A DNA stretch of 30,193 nucleotides. Origin: Methylotenera_A sp036675645. GTDB lineage: Bacteria > Pseudomonadota > Gammaproteobacteria > Burkholderiales > Methylophilaceae. Of this stretch, positions 17,702 through 25,963 are shown in pieces. Where the stretch lies: the NCBI GenBank assembly GCA_036675645.1, contig JAKFEP010000140.1, positions 1-30,193 on the forward strand. The letters run 5' to 3'. Each line of letters starts with the position of its first letter. Position 1 is the first letter of the stretch. Below the pieces are notes generated by a model. The model made no database searches. It was not told the origin of the DNA and saw only the letters and a list, made by a program, of their open reading frames with translations. The position numbers and the translations under genes are program-made.

Positions 17702-17747
17702 GTCTTTAGCTCCTAATAGGTATATTTAACGTATATTTTTTAAATGG

Positions 17748-17771
17748 AAAAAGGGGCTATACGCCCCTTTT
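17748..17771 (-). terminator. Attenuator-like hairpin between rpsB and tsf
   Basis: AAAAGGGGC (17749-17757) pairs with GCCCCTTTT (17763-17771) around a 5-nt loop. On the minus strand the hairpin ends in five T, then CC. It lies 12 bases after the rpsB stop codon. An intercistronic attenuator is known at this place in the E. coli rpsB-tsf operon, so partial termination that lowers tsf relative to rpsB mRNA is a reasonable inference. Confidence 0.7.
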
Positions 17772-17783
17772 CAATTGAAACTA

Positions 17784-18536
17784 TTACTCAGCTGCAGCTT
17801 CTTCGGCCGCAACTTCTACAGTTTCTTCTTTAGCAGATTTTACCAATTCGGTAATCGCATTTGCGCGGCCATCCAATACCGCATCAGCCATGCCGCGTGC
17901 ATACAAGCGAATCGCACGACTAGAGTCATCGTTGCCTGGAATCACATAAGCAACGCCGTCTGGTGAGTTGTTCGTATCGACAATGCCAATCACTGGAATG
18001 CCTAATTTAGCTGCTTCAGTAATTGCACCGCTTTCGTGGCCTACATCGATAATGAATATCGCATCTGGTAAGCCACCCATTTCTTTAATACCGCCGATTG
18101 AACGCTCTAACTTTTCGATTTCGCGTTTATAACCAAGCGCTTCTTTTTTACCGAATTTTTCTAAGCTGCCGTCTAACAACATAGCGTCAAAGTCGTGCAA
18201 ACGTTTAATCGATTGTTTAACCGTTTTAAAGTTAGTCAGCATACCGCCCAACCAACGATGGTTAACGTAGGCACAACCTGCACGTACGGCTTCTTCTTTA
18301 ATGATATCGCGGGCTTGACGCTTAGTGCCTACGAATAAAATACGGCCCTTGTTGGCTGCCAATGTGCGCGTATATTTCATCGCATCTTCAAACAATGGCA
18401 AGGTTTTTTCAAGGTTTACAATATGAATTTTGTTACGATCACCAAAAATGTACTCTGCCATTTTTGGATTCCAATAACGGGTTTGGTGGCCAAAGTGAAC
18501 ACCGGCCTCTAGCATTTGACGCATAGTTACAGACAT
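17784..18536 (-). CDS. rpsB: Small-subunit ribosomal protein S2 (uS2)
   Basis: The 250-residue protein has all S2 hallmarks: MRQMLEAGVHFGHQTRYWNP at the N-terminus (5-24), NLEKTLP, FVGTKRQA, NHRWLGGMLTNF, LPDAIFIIDVGHE and GIPVIGIVDTNNSPD. A short Ala/Glu-rich tail ends the protein. GGAG 5 bases before the ATG supports the start. It is the first gene of the rpsB-tsf unit and has a leader of about 190 bases that could be the target of autoregulation by S2. Confidence 0.98.
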   Translation of the reverse strand: MSVTMRQMLEAGVHFGHQTRYWNPKMAEYIFGDRNKIHIVNLEKTLPLFEDAMKYTRTLAANKGRILFVGTKRQARDIIKEEAVRAGCAYVNHRWLGGMLTNFKTVKQSIKRLHDFDAMLLDGSLEKFGKKEALGYKREIEKLERSIGGIKEMGGLPDAIFIIDVGHESGAITEAAKLGIPVIGIVDTNNSPDGVAYVIPGNDDSSRAIRLYARGMADAVLDGRANAITELVKSAKEETVEVAAEEAAAE

Positions 18537-18729
18537 AAAAACTCCATGTAAGGGTTAAATTTACACACGCCCACAATATCTACTGACTTCGTAAACACCC
18601 TGTACGAGACGGTGCACTGATTTTTACTACACTGATTTTTTAGTGTAATAGTCTACAAAATTGTAGAGGCCGAATAATAGCACTAACTGATTGAGTTTGC
18701 TAGTTTTAAGTCACTATTCGTGTATCACT
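18537..18729 (-). promoter_or_regulatory. rpsB 5' leader with several inverted repeats (candidate S2 autoregulatory RNA)
   Basis: The leader between the inferred transcription start and the S2 start codon holds an inverted repeat TCTACAA-AA-TTGTAGA (18652-18667), a 6-bp hairpin TACACT/AGTGTA with an 8-nt loop (18628-18647), a direct repeat CACTGATTTTT at 18615-18625 and 18630-18640, and outer CGAATA/TATTCG arms near its 5' end. S2 represses its own mRNA in E. coli through a structured leader; whether this is the equivalent is inferred from position only. Confidence 0.45.
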
Positions 18730-18735
18730 TACTAA

Positions 18736-18741
18736 ATTATA
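18736..18741 (-). promoter_or_regulatory. Candidate -10 element of the rpsB promoter
   Basis: A perfect TATAAT on the minus strand lies about 200 bases before rpsB, with an A-rich upstream tract. The nearest TTGAAA is only 13 bases away, too close for a normal -35, so the -35 element is unresolved. Confidence 0.5.
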
Positions 18742-18891
18742 AGCCATTTAATTTTTTCAAGAGCACTTGCAGTGTATGCCGCATGAATATTGACTAATCA
18801 GCCTCTTAAACTAAATGTTTGCAAATTTTCCTGTATAACCATCTTAAAAAATGATTCAAACGACTAGGCATTTTATGCTATCTTTAAAAAT
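18742..18891 (+). other. Intergenic stretch before the exported His/Cys-rich gene; possible weak promoter
   Basis: This AT-rich stretch holds no gene. TTGACT at 18790-18795 followed 16 bases later by TAAATG is a possible but weak sigma-70 promoter for the gene at 18892. I looked for a Zur-type palindrome, given the ZnuD-like gene downstream, and saw none that was convincing. Confidence 0.25.
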
Positions 18892-19215
18892 ATGTTTAAA
18901 CGGCTTTCCATCCATGTTGCGTTAGTTTTCTTATTTGCGTTTGCGCAAATCGGCGCAGTCACGCATGAAATTAGCCACTTTGAAGACCTAGTTAAACACA
19001 CTCAGACCAAACACAGCCAGCAAGATCAAAACACGCACAGCGAACAATGCGAAAAGTGCATTAGTTTTGCCAAAATTGCAGGTGGTTTGGTTACACAAGG
19101 TTTCGTATTACCTATTTTGCTGACTAGTTTTACTGGTAGCACGCAGCTTCAAACCCAAACTTCATCTCAACTCCGCACTGCCTACGCAGCCCGCGCCCCG
19201 CCCTACCTCAGCTAA
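18892..19215 (+). CDS. Small exported His/Cys-rich protein, DUF2946-like, upstream of a metal receptor
   Basis: The 107-residue protein starts with a hydrophobic segment after Lys-Arg (residues 3-22) that acts as a signal peptide or membrane anchor. It is followed by a metal-ligand-like stretch with His25, His29, His36, His41, His49, Cys53 and Cys56 (the last two as CEKC). A second hydrophobic segment lies at about 62-80 and the end reads YAARAPP. This layout and the RAPP ending resemble DUF2946-type proteins often found beside metal transport or copper genes. It precedes the ZnuD-like receptor by 61 bases in the same direction, so a role in periplasmic metal handling, perhaps zinc, is inferred. 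No strong ribosome binding site is seen. Confidence 0.6.
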   Translation: MFKRLSIHVALVFLFAFAQIGAVTHEISHFEDLVKHTQTKHSQQDQNTHSEQCEKCISFAKIAGGLVTQGFVLPILLTSFTGSTQLQTQTSSQLRTAYAARAPPYLS

Positions 19216-19226
19216 ATATTAACTTC

Positions 19227-19249
19227 CCAGCGCTTATTTAATCCGCTGG
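19227..19249 (+). promoter_or_regulatory. Small hairpin between the His/Cys-rich gene and the receptor gene
   Basis: CCAGCG (19227-19232) pairs with CGCTGG (19244-19249), with an 11-nt loop, followed by a T-rich stretch. It could attenuate readthrough or stabilise one mRNA segment; the stem is short. Confidence 0.3.
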
Positions 19250-19276
19250 TATTTTCTATTTTTTTGAGGATTTATC

Positions 19277-21289
19277 ATGTTTTTACCAAAAAAAATGGTG
19301 GCCCTAGCCATCAGTAGTTTATTTATCGATACCGCGTTTGCAGCAGAAAATATCGATTTAGCGCCAGTTGCAGTAACAGGCAATCCATTGGGTGTTGGTT
19401 CCGATGAACTGGTGGTACCAGTTTCTGTGCTGAATGGCCGCGAGTTAAGCTTGCGCCGTGAAAGCACACTAGGCGAAACGCTAAACGGTATACCAGGTGT
19501 AACTGCCACCCAATTTGGGCCAAATGCATCACGCCCGGTAATTCGTGGCTTAGATGCCGAGCGCGTGAGGATTATGCAGAATGGTATCGGCACTTTAGAT
19601 GCGTCTAGCTTAAGTTTTGACCACGCGGTAGGAATAGATCCTCTGATTATTGAACAGATTGATGTGGTACGTGGTCCTGCTGCCCTGCTTTATGGCGGTA
19701 GCGCCATGGGTGGCGTAGTGAATGCGATTGACCACCGCATCCCCACCGAAAAGTTGGATGGCATTATCGGTCGCGCTGAAACCCGTTTTGGTGGCGCAGA
19801 CAGCACGCGTAATGCGGCGGCCGTGATTGATATTGGCAATGGCATGTTTGCTATTCATGGTGATATATACAACCGTAAAAGTAGTGATTTAGATATCCCC
19901 GGTTTCGCCGTAAGCCGCCGTAAAAGTGAAGCTGACGGTACGCCTCGCGAAAATAAAGGCAAACTCGTCAATAGTAGCGCTGAAAGTGACGGTGGCGCCT
20001 TGGGAGCATCGCTAACCTTTGATAATGGCTATGTCGGTTTGTCGTACTCTGTATTAGATAGCAACTATGGCGTGGTGGCTGAAGAAGATGTCCGTATCGA
20101 TATGAACAGCGAACGCTGGGAGCTGGCGAGTGAATTCAAAGATTTGGGTAGTATTGTAAACCGCGTCAAATTTCGCATGGCCCACACCGATTACGAACAC
20201 AAAGAGCTTGAGGGCACTGAAGTGGGAACCACCTTTACTAATCGTGGTTTAGAGGGTGGCTTAGAACTTGGTCACAGCAATATAGGCCCAGTGCAAGGTG
20301 TATTAGGTTACCAATTCAGTAACACCAACTTTGCTGCACTCGGTGATGAGGCGTTTGTGCCAAACGTGAATACGCAAAATAAAGCACTTTACTTGTACGA
20401 AGAGTTGCCCCTGGGCAATGACGAACTCAAGCATAAAATTACCTTTGGTGGGCGTCTGGGGCACACCACAGTAGATTCTAAATCAAGCCCCGTATTTGGC
20501 GCAGGACAAAACAACAGTTTTAACCCGAATAGTTTTGCTTTAGGTGGCCTATACCAAATCAACCCCAATTGGTCGCTTACCAGTAATTTATCGCACAACG
20601 AACGCGCGCCTAGTTATTTTGAGCTGTATGCCAATGGTGCGCATATTGCCACCGGCCAGTTTGAGGTGGGCAATAACAACTTCAGCAAAGAAAAATCCAA
20701 TGGAATTGACGCACAAATACGCTGGAAAGGTGCCAGTAACTCCTTTAGCCTAGGCACTTATTACACGCGCTTTAGTAATTTTATTGGCTTGTTTGATACA
20801 GGCAATATTGATGCAGGTACTGGTTTACCCATTGCGCAATTTGCAGCTGTGCCCGCTGTGTTTAAAGGCTTAGAAGCAGAAGGTAAATTTAATCTAGCCA
20901 GCAATTGGGATTTAAGTGTACGCGGCGATTATGTACATGCCAAAGATACACGCAATAATGACGATTTGCCACGTATTGCCCCGTTAAGACTAGGCGCTGG
21001 TTTGCAGTATGCAAAAGGAGCTTTCAGTGCAAAATTAGACGTACTGCGCGCTTTCAAGCAAAACAATACCGCAAATAATGAGCTGACTACTGATGGCTAT
21101 ACCAACCTCAGCGCAATCATGGCGTATAAATTGGGCGGTTTAATTAATACTGGAAAACTCAATATAGAACTGTTCGCCAAAGTCAATAATTTACTGAATG
21201 ATGAAATTCGAGAGCATGCGTCTTTCTTAAAAGACATTGCGCCAGCAGGTGAACGCTCTGTACTGATTGGTGCGCGCGCTGATTTTTAA
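19277..21289 (+). CDS. znuD: TonB-dependent outer-membrane receptor, ZnuD-like (zinc uptake)
   Basis: The 670-residue protein has a signal peptide (cleavage near Ala-Phe-Ala before AENIDLAP), a possible TonB box (LAPVAVTG), a plug domain with STLGETLNGIPGV, NASRPVIRGLD and DVVRGPAALLYGGSAMGGVVN, and a 22-strand barrel with NERAPSYFELYANGAH and a C-terminal Phe. The RPVIRGLDxxRVRIMQNG block and the end HASFLKDIAPAGER are close to the Neisseria ZnuD group of zinc receptors. The His-rich loop known from meningococcal ZnuD is not present here, so the exact metal is uncertain. GAGG about 8 bases before the ATG supports the start. It converges on the minus-strand GNAT gene with a gap of 4 bases. 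Confidence 0.8.
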   Translation: MFLPKKMVALAISSLFIDTAFAAENIDLAPVAVTGNPLGVGSDELVVPVSVLNGRELSLRRESTLGETLNGIPGVTATQFGPNASRPVIRGLDAERVRIMQNGIGTLDASSLSFDHAVGIDPLIIEQIDVVRGPAALLYGGSAMGGVVNAIDHRIPTEKLDGIIGRAETRFGGADSTRNAAAVIDIGNGMFAIHGDIYNRKSSDLDIPGFAVSRRKSEADGTPRENKGKLVNSSAESDGGALGASLTFDNGYVGLSYSVLDSNYGVVAEEDVRIDMNSERWELASEFKDLGSIVNRVKFRMAHTDYEHKELEGTEVGTTFTNRGLEGGLELGHSNIGPVQGVLGYQFSNTNFAALGDEAFVPNVNTQNKALYLYEELPLGNDELKHKITFGGRLGHTTVDSKSSPVFGAGQNNSFNPNSFALGGLYQINPNWSLTSNLSHNERAPSYFELYANGAHIATGQFEVGNNNFSKEKSNGIDAQIRWKGASNSFSLGTYYTRFSNFIGLFDTGNIDAGTGLPIAQFAAVPAVFKGLEAEGKFNLASNWDLSVRGDYVHAKDTRNNDDLPRIAPLRLGAGLQYAKGAFSAKLDVLRAFKQNNTANNELTTDGYTNLSAIMAYKLGGLINTGKLNIELFAKVNNLLNDEIREHASFLKDIAPAGERSVLIGARADF

Positions 21290-21293
21290 TGTG

Positions 21294-22495
21294 TTAAATA
21301 TACAACGCTTCGAGAAACAATCCTTGCGTTATATAAGCATATCTTGCTGACAGAGAAATTGTTAATGTAAGCACGTAAACCTTGAGTGCCGGTGGTGATT
21401 TTTGATGGCTATAAATTTTCACCACCGCCTCTGTATGCGCGTTTGAGGGTGCGGAATCGCAATGCAGATAAACTTTGTTAAGTCCGTCATAGTTTAAAAG
21501 CCTGTATCTCTCCGCAACTTCATCTGCACTCACTCCATCAGGCAAGCCTAAATGCAAAACGACTGCTTTACCTTCTACTGCAAACACAGGTTTTTCCCAG
21601 TAGAATTTAGCAGCCATTTGTTTTGGTAGCCTAAAGTAAAAATAATTGTAATCACCTCTTGCATTCAGCTTGCGCCATAAGTACGCTTGTGATGTAAGGC
21701 ACCGGTTTCTGTAAATGCTTGGCTATGGCCCAAGTCGTAATAATCGTAACCATTATTCAGCGCCGATTCAATTTCAAGGTAGATCATGATGATACTTTTT
21801 TTAGTGCGGCTAGGAATATCATCGAAAATAAAACTTGGAAACCCTTCTCGATTCGAATTCCAATAATGTTCGTTATTACAAAAAAAATCGCAACCTATGA
21901 CGCATCCAACTTCTCGCTCATTTTCGAGTAGCAAGTATAGTGCCCCATGATTTAATGCCATTTTCATCACGAGTTTCCATGGTAGCTGGTAGGCACCCTT
22001 TCCATGTCTATGAGAGGCATATGGCATCAGCATTTCTTGATTTAGACGAGCAACGTCATTGATGTCAGTGACTTGTTTTAGCGAAAAGCCAGAGGCCTCT
22101 TTATTAACTAACTTACGCTTACTTTTGTCAAAGTCCATTAAAACTTCTTCTAAAGATCTATTTTTTAGTGGAATTAAACTGGTAAGGTAGTGTGGGATGC
22201 AGATTGATCCAGGGATTGGGATTTGACTAATAAATGCGCGCTGTTTAATGCTGCTTTCCAACACTACGTGTCCAGAATCTAAACCCAACAATCGAAACGC
22301 TATATCTCGGTGTGCCTTTAATCCAAAATAATAAAACTTAGTTTGGCTGAACTTGCTATGAGTAAATGTAATTAGCCGGTAGCTCCAGACGCAAGCGAGT
22401 TGAGCCAGTGCTTTAAATTGACGTTTTTTCGCTTTTAAAGCGTAAATAATAGAAAGACCTAAAACAGATGCATGTGGTTTATTTGAAAATTTCAT
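21294..22495 (-). pseudogene. GNAT/FemAB-like acyltransferase paralogue, interrupted by a frameshift
   Basis: Two minus-strand frames make up one protein of about 400 residues. The N-terminal part (21665-22495) has a GNAT fold resembling Acetyltransf_6/FemAB-like enzymes and ends in GALHHKRTYGAS before TGA. The next frame resumes as LNARGDYNYFYFRLPK and runs through the ORF to 21294. It aligns along its length with the intact gene at 24666-25814 (shared ICIP, RH, EVGC, NGYDY and a PVF-VEG C-terminal module). One missing base near 21670 would restore the frame. The C-terminus is about 20 residues longer than the paralogue. It is last in a probable GNAT-acyltransferase-GNAT operon. It may be genuinely inactivated or reflect a sequencing error. 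Confidence 0.7.
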
Positions 22496-22590
22496 TTAAA
22501 TTATTCGTAATTATGATTTTTGCTGTTAGGCCATTTTACATATTTTCAAAGCCACATTAGCTACTGGACTTACTTTACTAGAATAGGATC

Positions 22591-24621
22591 TTAGTTAATA
22601 TTTTCTATCAATTCATCTATCACCATGCGCCCGCCCACGGTGGTGAGGTGATTGTTATCAAAGTAATAACTATGCTTATCGGTACCGATTAAACACTTTT
22701 CACCGTCGCAAAAAATATCATCAAAATTAATCAAGTTTAACTGCCCTGTTTGCGCATACTGCTTAAATAGCTGGCTTACAAATGATTGCAGTTGTAAATG
22801 CTGCTGTTTAGTAACAGACAGTTCGCGAATACTCTCGGTAACCTTTTGCACGTCATTTGCATCAGTTTTATTGTTGTAGATTTTGTAATATAAATCTTTC
22901 ACGCCATGCGTTTGCTGCGGTACTTGCTCGACAATGTATAACTGCGAACCAATGCTGGCATAAGCCGCTACCGTTTGTTTAAGGCCTGCTTCAAACGCCT
23001 TTCTAGATGAGGCTTTGTCTTTTTTGCCACGTTGGGTTATACCTATCCAAGTTGCCTCGGTACCATCGTAACCACCATCGGTATATACCGACCAGCGGCC
23101 AATTAAAAATACTTTTTTAATCTGATTGGCTTTTACATAATCAAACACACGTTGATTCACTAAATGACAACCTACCTGCGCCTGATCTGCCCGTAAAATA
23201 TAGATGCCTAAAAATGGCGTACAGTAACTAGTGCCGCTATAAACCGCATAGGTGTTGGCTTGCAAGGCAGCCTCATTAAAGGCATCGAATAAAGATTTGG
23301 AATGTGAATCGCCAAACACCAGAAATGCTGGTTTGCTACCACTTGTGCTATCTGTGCTTGCTGGCTTAACTCCAATATCACACAGCCAATCGTCGTTTTG
23401 ATACAAGTTAGGCTTATCAAAACATTCATTTGCGCGCTGCGTTAACCCAAACGAGCTGCTGAGCGAGGTTGGCATGTTAAAGCGCTTTTCAAAGCCCTTA
23501 TTCGCAACACCAATCAATCCAACGCTGACGAAGAACAAGCTGCCTATCAAACCAAACCAGAATATTTGCTTGCGCTTAACGATAATTTTATTCCTGAACG
23601 GTGTTTCTACAAACTTCCAGGTCAGGAAAGCCAGTGATAATGAAATCACTATCAGCAGCAAATATACGATCTTGCTAGGCTCTTCAATGTTGCCATAGCG
23701 CGCAAAGCTAAATAGTGGTTGGTGCCACAAATAAGCGCTATAGCTGATTAAGCCAATACCCACTAACAGTTGATGGCCAAGCAACTTGCCAACAAGCGTC
23801 GTTGGGTAGGCAAATAACACAATCAACACGGTGCCAATGGTGGGCAACAGCGCATTTACCCCAGGAAAAGGCGTGGATTTGTCGTAAGCAAATACAGCAT
23901 AGGTAATCAGCAGCAAGCCCAACAAGCTTGCAGCTTGAGAAACGACGAGTGGTAGCTGCGTTGCATTGATATCTGTATCAGCCTTAGAGAATAGGTAAAA
24001 AGCGGCCAGCGCACCAATAAGCAGCTCCCAGCCGCGCGTAGGCAATAGGTAAAAAGACGCTGAGCTAAAACGTGTCAATGCCCACTCTGAAACCGCCAAA
24101 CTGGCTAATGCGCCTACAAACAACATGCCGACTATCCAGCGTTTACCGATAAAGCGCCAAGCCAACATTAAAAACAATGGGAACAGCACGTAATATTGCT
24201 CTTCTACCGCTAGGCTCCAGGTATGTAATAGCGGTTTTAACTCGTTGGCGGTGGCAAAATAACCGGCCTCTTTCCAGAACAAAATATTAGATAAAAATAA
24301 TGAAACTGCGACCACGCTTTTAGAGAAATCATGCAACCCTGTGGGTGACATCCACCACCAAGCGAAAGGTAAGCTGGCCAACATTACCAAAAACAAGGCA
24401 GGCAATATGCGCCGTGCACGGCGCTCATAGAATTTTAAGATTGAAAAAGTACCTGCATGCAAGTCGTTAATAATGATGGAAGTGATGAGATAGCCGCTGA
24501 TGACAAAGAAAATGTCCACGCCTATATAACCGCCACTAAAGCTATGGAAGCCAGCATGAAACAGCAACACTGGTAAGACTGCGAGGGCACGCAGCCCATC
24601 AATTTCTCTTCTATATTTCAT
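22591..24621 (-). CDS. OafA-type membrane acyltransferase (AT3) with C-terminal SGNH domain
   Basis: The 676-residue protein opens with the acyltransferase-3 signature (YRREIDGLRALAVLPVLLFH, residues 3-22), GVDIFFVISGYLIT and ERRARRILPAL, then about ten membrane segments to residue 370, including LHTWSLAVEEQYYVLFP. A periplasmic SGNH hydrolase-like domain follows, with FGDSHSKS near 437 and the Asp-His pair Asp655/His658 (DNNH). Enzymes with this architecture O-acetylate envelope glycans: O-antigen, exopolysaccharide or peptidoglycan. The acceptor cannot be told from sequence. The gene is 44 bases downstream of one GNAT paralogue and 95 bases upstream of the other, all on the same strand, suggesting a joint role in surface polysaccharide modification. 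Confidence 0.9.
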   Translation of the reverse strand: MKYRREIDGLRALAVLPVLLFHAGFHSFSGGYIGVDIFFVISGYLITSIIINDLHAGTFSILKFYERRARRILPALFLVMLASLPFAWWWMSPTGLHDFSKSVVAVSLFLSNILFWKEAGYFATANELKPLLHTWSLAVEEQYYVLFPLFLMLAWRFIGKRWIVGMLFVGALASLAVSEWALTRFSSASFYLLPTRGWELLIGALAAFYLFSKADTDINATQLPLVVSQAASLLGLLLITYAVFAYDKSTPFPGVNALLPTIGTVLIVLFAYPTTLVGKLLGHQLLVGIGLISYSAYLWHQPLFSFARYGNIEEPSKIVYLLLIVISLSLAFLTWKFVETPFRNKIIVKRKQIFWFGLIGSLFFVSVGLIGVANKGFEKRFNMPTSLSSSFGLTQRANECFDKPNLYQNDDWLCDIGVKPASTDSTSGSKPAFLVFGDSHSKSLFDAFNEAALQANTYAVYSGTSYCTPFLGIYILRADQAQVGCHLVNQRVFDYVKANQIKKVFLIGRWSVYTDGGYDGTEATWIGITQRGKKDKASSRKAFEAGLKQTVAAYASIGSQLYIVEQVPQQTHGVKDLYYKIYNNKTDANDVQKVTESIRELSVTKQQHLQLQSFVSQLFKQYAQTGQLNLINFDDIFCDGEKCLIGTDKHSYYFDNNHLTTVGGRMVIDELIENIN

Positions 24622-24665
24622 GGATATTTTATTTCTTTGCTTGGAGGAGTTTGTGTTTAAAGCAC

Positions 24666-25814
24666 TTATCCAACAACGTAAGTGATGACCATGGGTTGTA
24701 CATCATGGTCAGCATATAGCGCCCGGATAGATTCGACAAACTGTGCACTTGGCGGTGTAACGCAATCTAAATACACTTTATAAAGCCCACCATAGCCCAT
24801 TTCGTTGTAGCGCGCTAACATCTCTTCTTCAGTCTTTCCTTCTGGAATACCTAAGTGTAGCGTGGGTTTTCCGCCTTCAACACCAAACACTGGGGTATCC
24901 CACAAAAACTGAGCCCCACCCACTTTTGGCAGTTTCATATAAAAATAATCGAAACTATCATGTGTAGACAAAAAGCCCTTGCGACGACGCTTCCATTCAA
25001 TTAAACCGTGTCCTGGCTTAGCCAGACTGATGCCGTAATCGCAATAGTCATAGCCATTTTCAATAGCGGATTCTAGCGCTAAGTGTAGATTAATCGAATT
25101 GACCTCACCCCAGCGTTTGTAATCTGAAAATACGCTACTAGGATAACCCAAGCGGTTAACGTGCCAATAGCGTTTACCTTTGCGGGTGTATGGATGGCCG
25201 AGGTGGCAGCCCACCTCATCATCACCCTGTAACAGTATATCTAATCTGCCATGCGGTTTTTGGGCGAATTTCTGCACCATCCCGGGTTCTAACTGAGCGG
25301 CGCTACTATCATGCCGTAGTGTTGCGTAAGCTTTCAGCATGTTGTTTTCAATTAAGTCAATTTTATCTACGCAGTTAATGGCTTGGTAACGATAATTGGG
25401 ACGATCGGAATTGATAGAACGACGCAGACTTTTTGAGTAGCTGGCTACAATCTCCTCAATGGGCCGCCCCAATTTGACAATTGTAATTAAGAAAAAAGGA
25501 ATACATATTGCATCCCGCATGGGGTGTTCAGTCACATAAACTTTATCACCGCTTGGTACGCCTGGATAAGAAATAGCGGGATCCGAACCCAGCAAAGCTT
25601 TAAGCACTGGCTTATTTTCTAGCCGGCCTTTGTAATGCACAATGGTTGAATTAGTTTCACTGAGGGGAAATGAAAAATGCTGCCATTTACGCCAATTTAA
25701 GCTGGCTAAAAAATGTTTAAGCTGACATCTTTTTTGCCTAATTTCAAATTTAAGTGAAGGTGAGACACAGTTTTTTAGTGCTGATGCCAGCTTACTAAGC
25801 ACCCGAGCCTGCAT
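24666..25814 (-). CDS. GNAT/FemAB-like acyltransferase with an unrecognised C-terminal module
   Basis: The 382-residue protein has a basic N-terminus, a central GNAT-like domain resembling Acetyltransf_6/FemAB-like proteins (about 100-295; YATLRHDS, DDEVGCHLGH, RYWHVNRLGYPSSVF, ESAIENGYDYCDYGIS, WKRRRKGF) and a C-terminal module of about 90 residues beginning FLWDTPVFGVEGG and containing LHLGIPEG, YNEMGYGGLYKVYLDC and PMVITYVVG. No signal peptide or membrane segment is visible, so it is probably cytoplasmic. The acyl or aminoacyl donor and acceptor are unknown. AGGGG precedes the ATG by about 6 bases. It is first in a minus-strand set with an OafA-type acyltransferase and a broken paralogue, which suggests a role in polysaccharide or cell-envelope precursor modification. 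Confidence 0.75.
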   Translation of the reverse strand: MQARVLSKLASALKNCVSPSLKFEIRQKRCQLKHFLASLNWRKWQHFSFPLSETNSTIVHYKGRLENKPVLKALLGSDPAISYPGVPSGDKVYVTEHPMRDAICIPFFLITIVKLGRPIEEIVASYSKSLRRSINSDRPNYRYQAINCVDKIDLIENNMLKAYATLRHDSSAAQLEPGMVQKFAQKPHGRLDILLQGDDEVGCHLGHPYTRKGKRYWHVNRLGYPSSVFSDYKRWGEVNSINLHLALESAIENGYDYCDYGISLAKPGHGLIEWKRRRKGFLSTHDSFDYFYMKLPKVGGAQFLWDTPVFGVEGGKPTLHLGIPEGKTEEEMLARYNEMGYGGLYKVYLDCVTPPSAQFVESIRALYADHDVQPMVITYVVG

Positions 25815-25823
25815 AATGACCCC

Positions 25824-25850
25824 TTAGTTAATTTTATTTAGTTAATTTTA
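25824..25850. repeat. Tandem 13-bp direct repeat upstream of the GNAT gene
   Basis: TTAGTTAATTTTA occurs at 25824-25836 and again at 25838-25850, one base apart. It lies just upstream of the minus-strand ribosome binding site, in the untranslated leader or promoter region of the GNAT gene. It could be a regulator-binding repeat or simple AT-rich sequence. Confidence 0.5.
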
Positions 25851-25946
25851 GAATCTTACAAGCATCACCAGGAAATCAGGTCTGGCACAGATTCAGTATT
25901 ATTATAGTTAGATAGATTATAAATGAATCCAGACAAAAAGCGCTTA

Positions 25947-25963
25947 CAGTTTTGCGCAAACTG
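25947..25963. promoter_or_regulatory. Dyad CAGTTT-N5-AAACTG in the divergent GNAT/map intergenic region
   Basis: A perfect 6-bp dyad with a 5-bp centre (TGCGC) lies 59 bases upstream of the map ATG. Two TATAAT-like hexamers for the minus strand lie nearby (25901-25906 and 25916-25921). The symmetry suggests an operator, but no regulator is identified. Confidence 0.35.

Noticed and set aside
17289..17729. A 146-residue plus-strand open frame opposite tsf.
   Set aside because: Antisense shadow of tsf; Ser/Ala-rich with no protein signature.
18742..18760. TTGAAA upstream of TATAAT as the rpsB -35 element.
   Set aside because: The spacing is 13 bases, too short for a sigma-70 promoter; only the -10 is reported.
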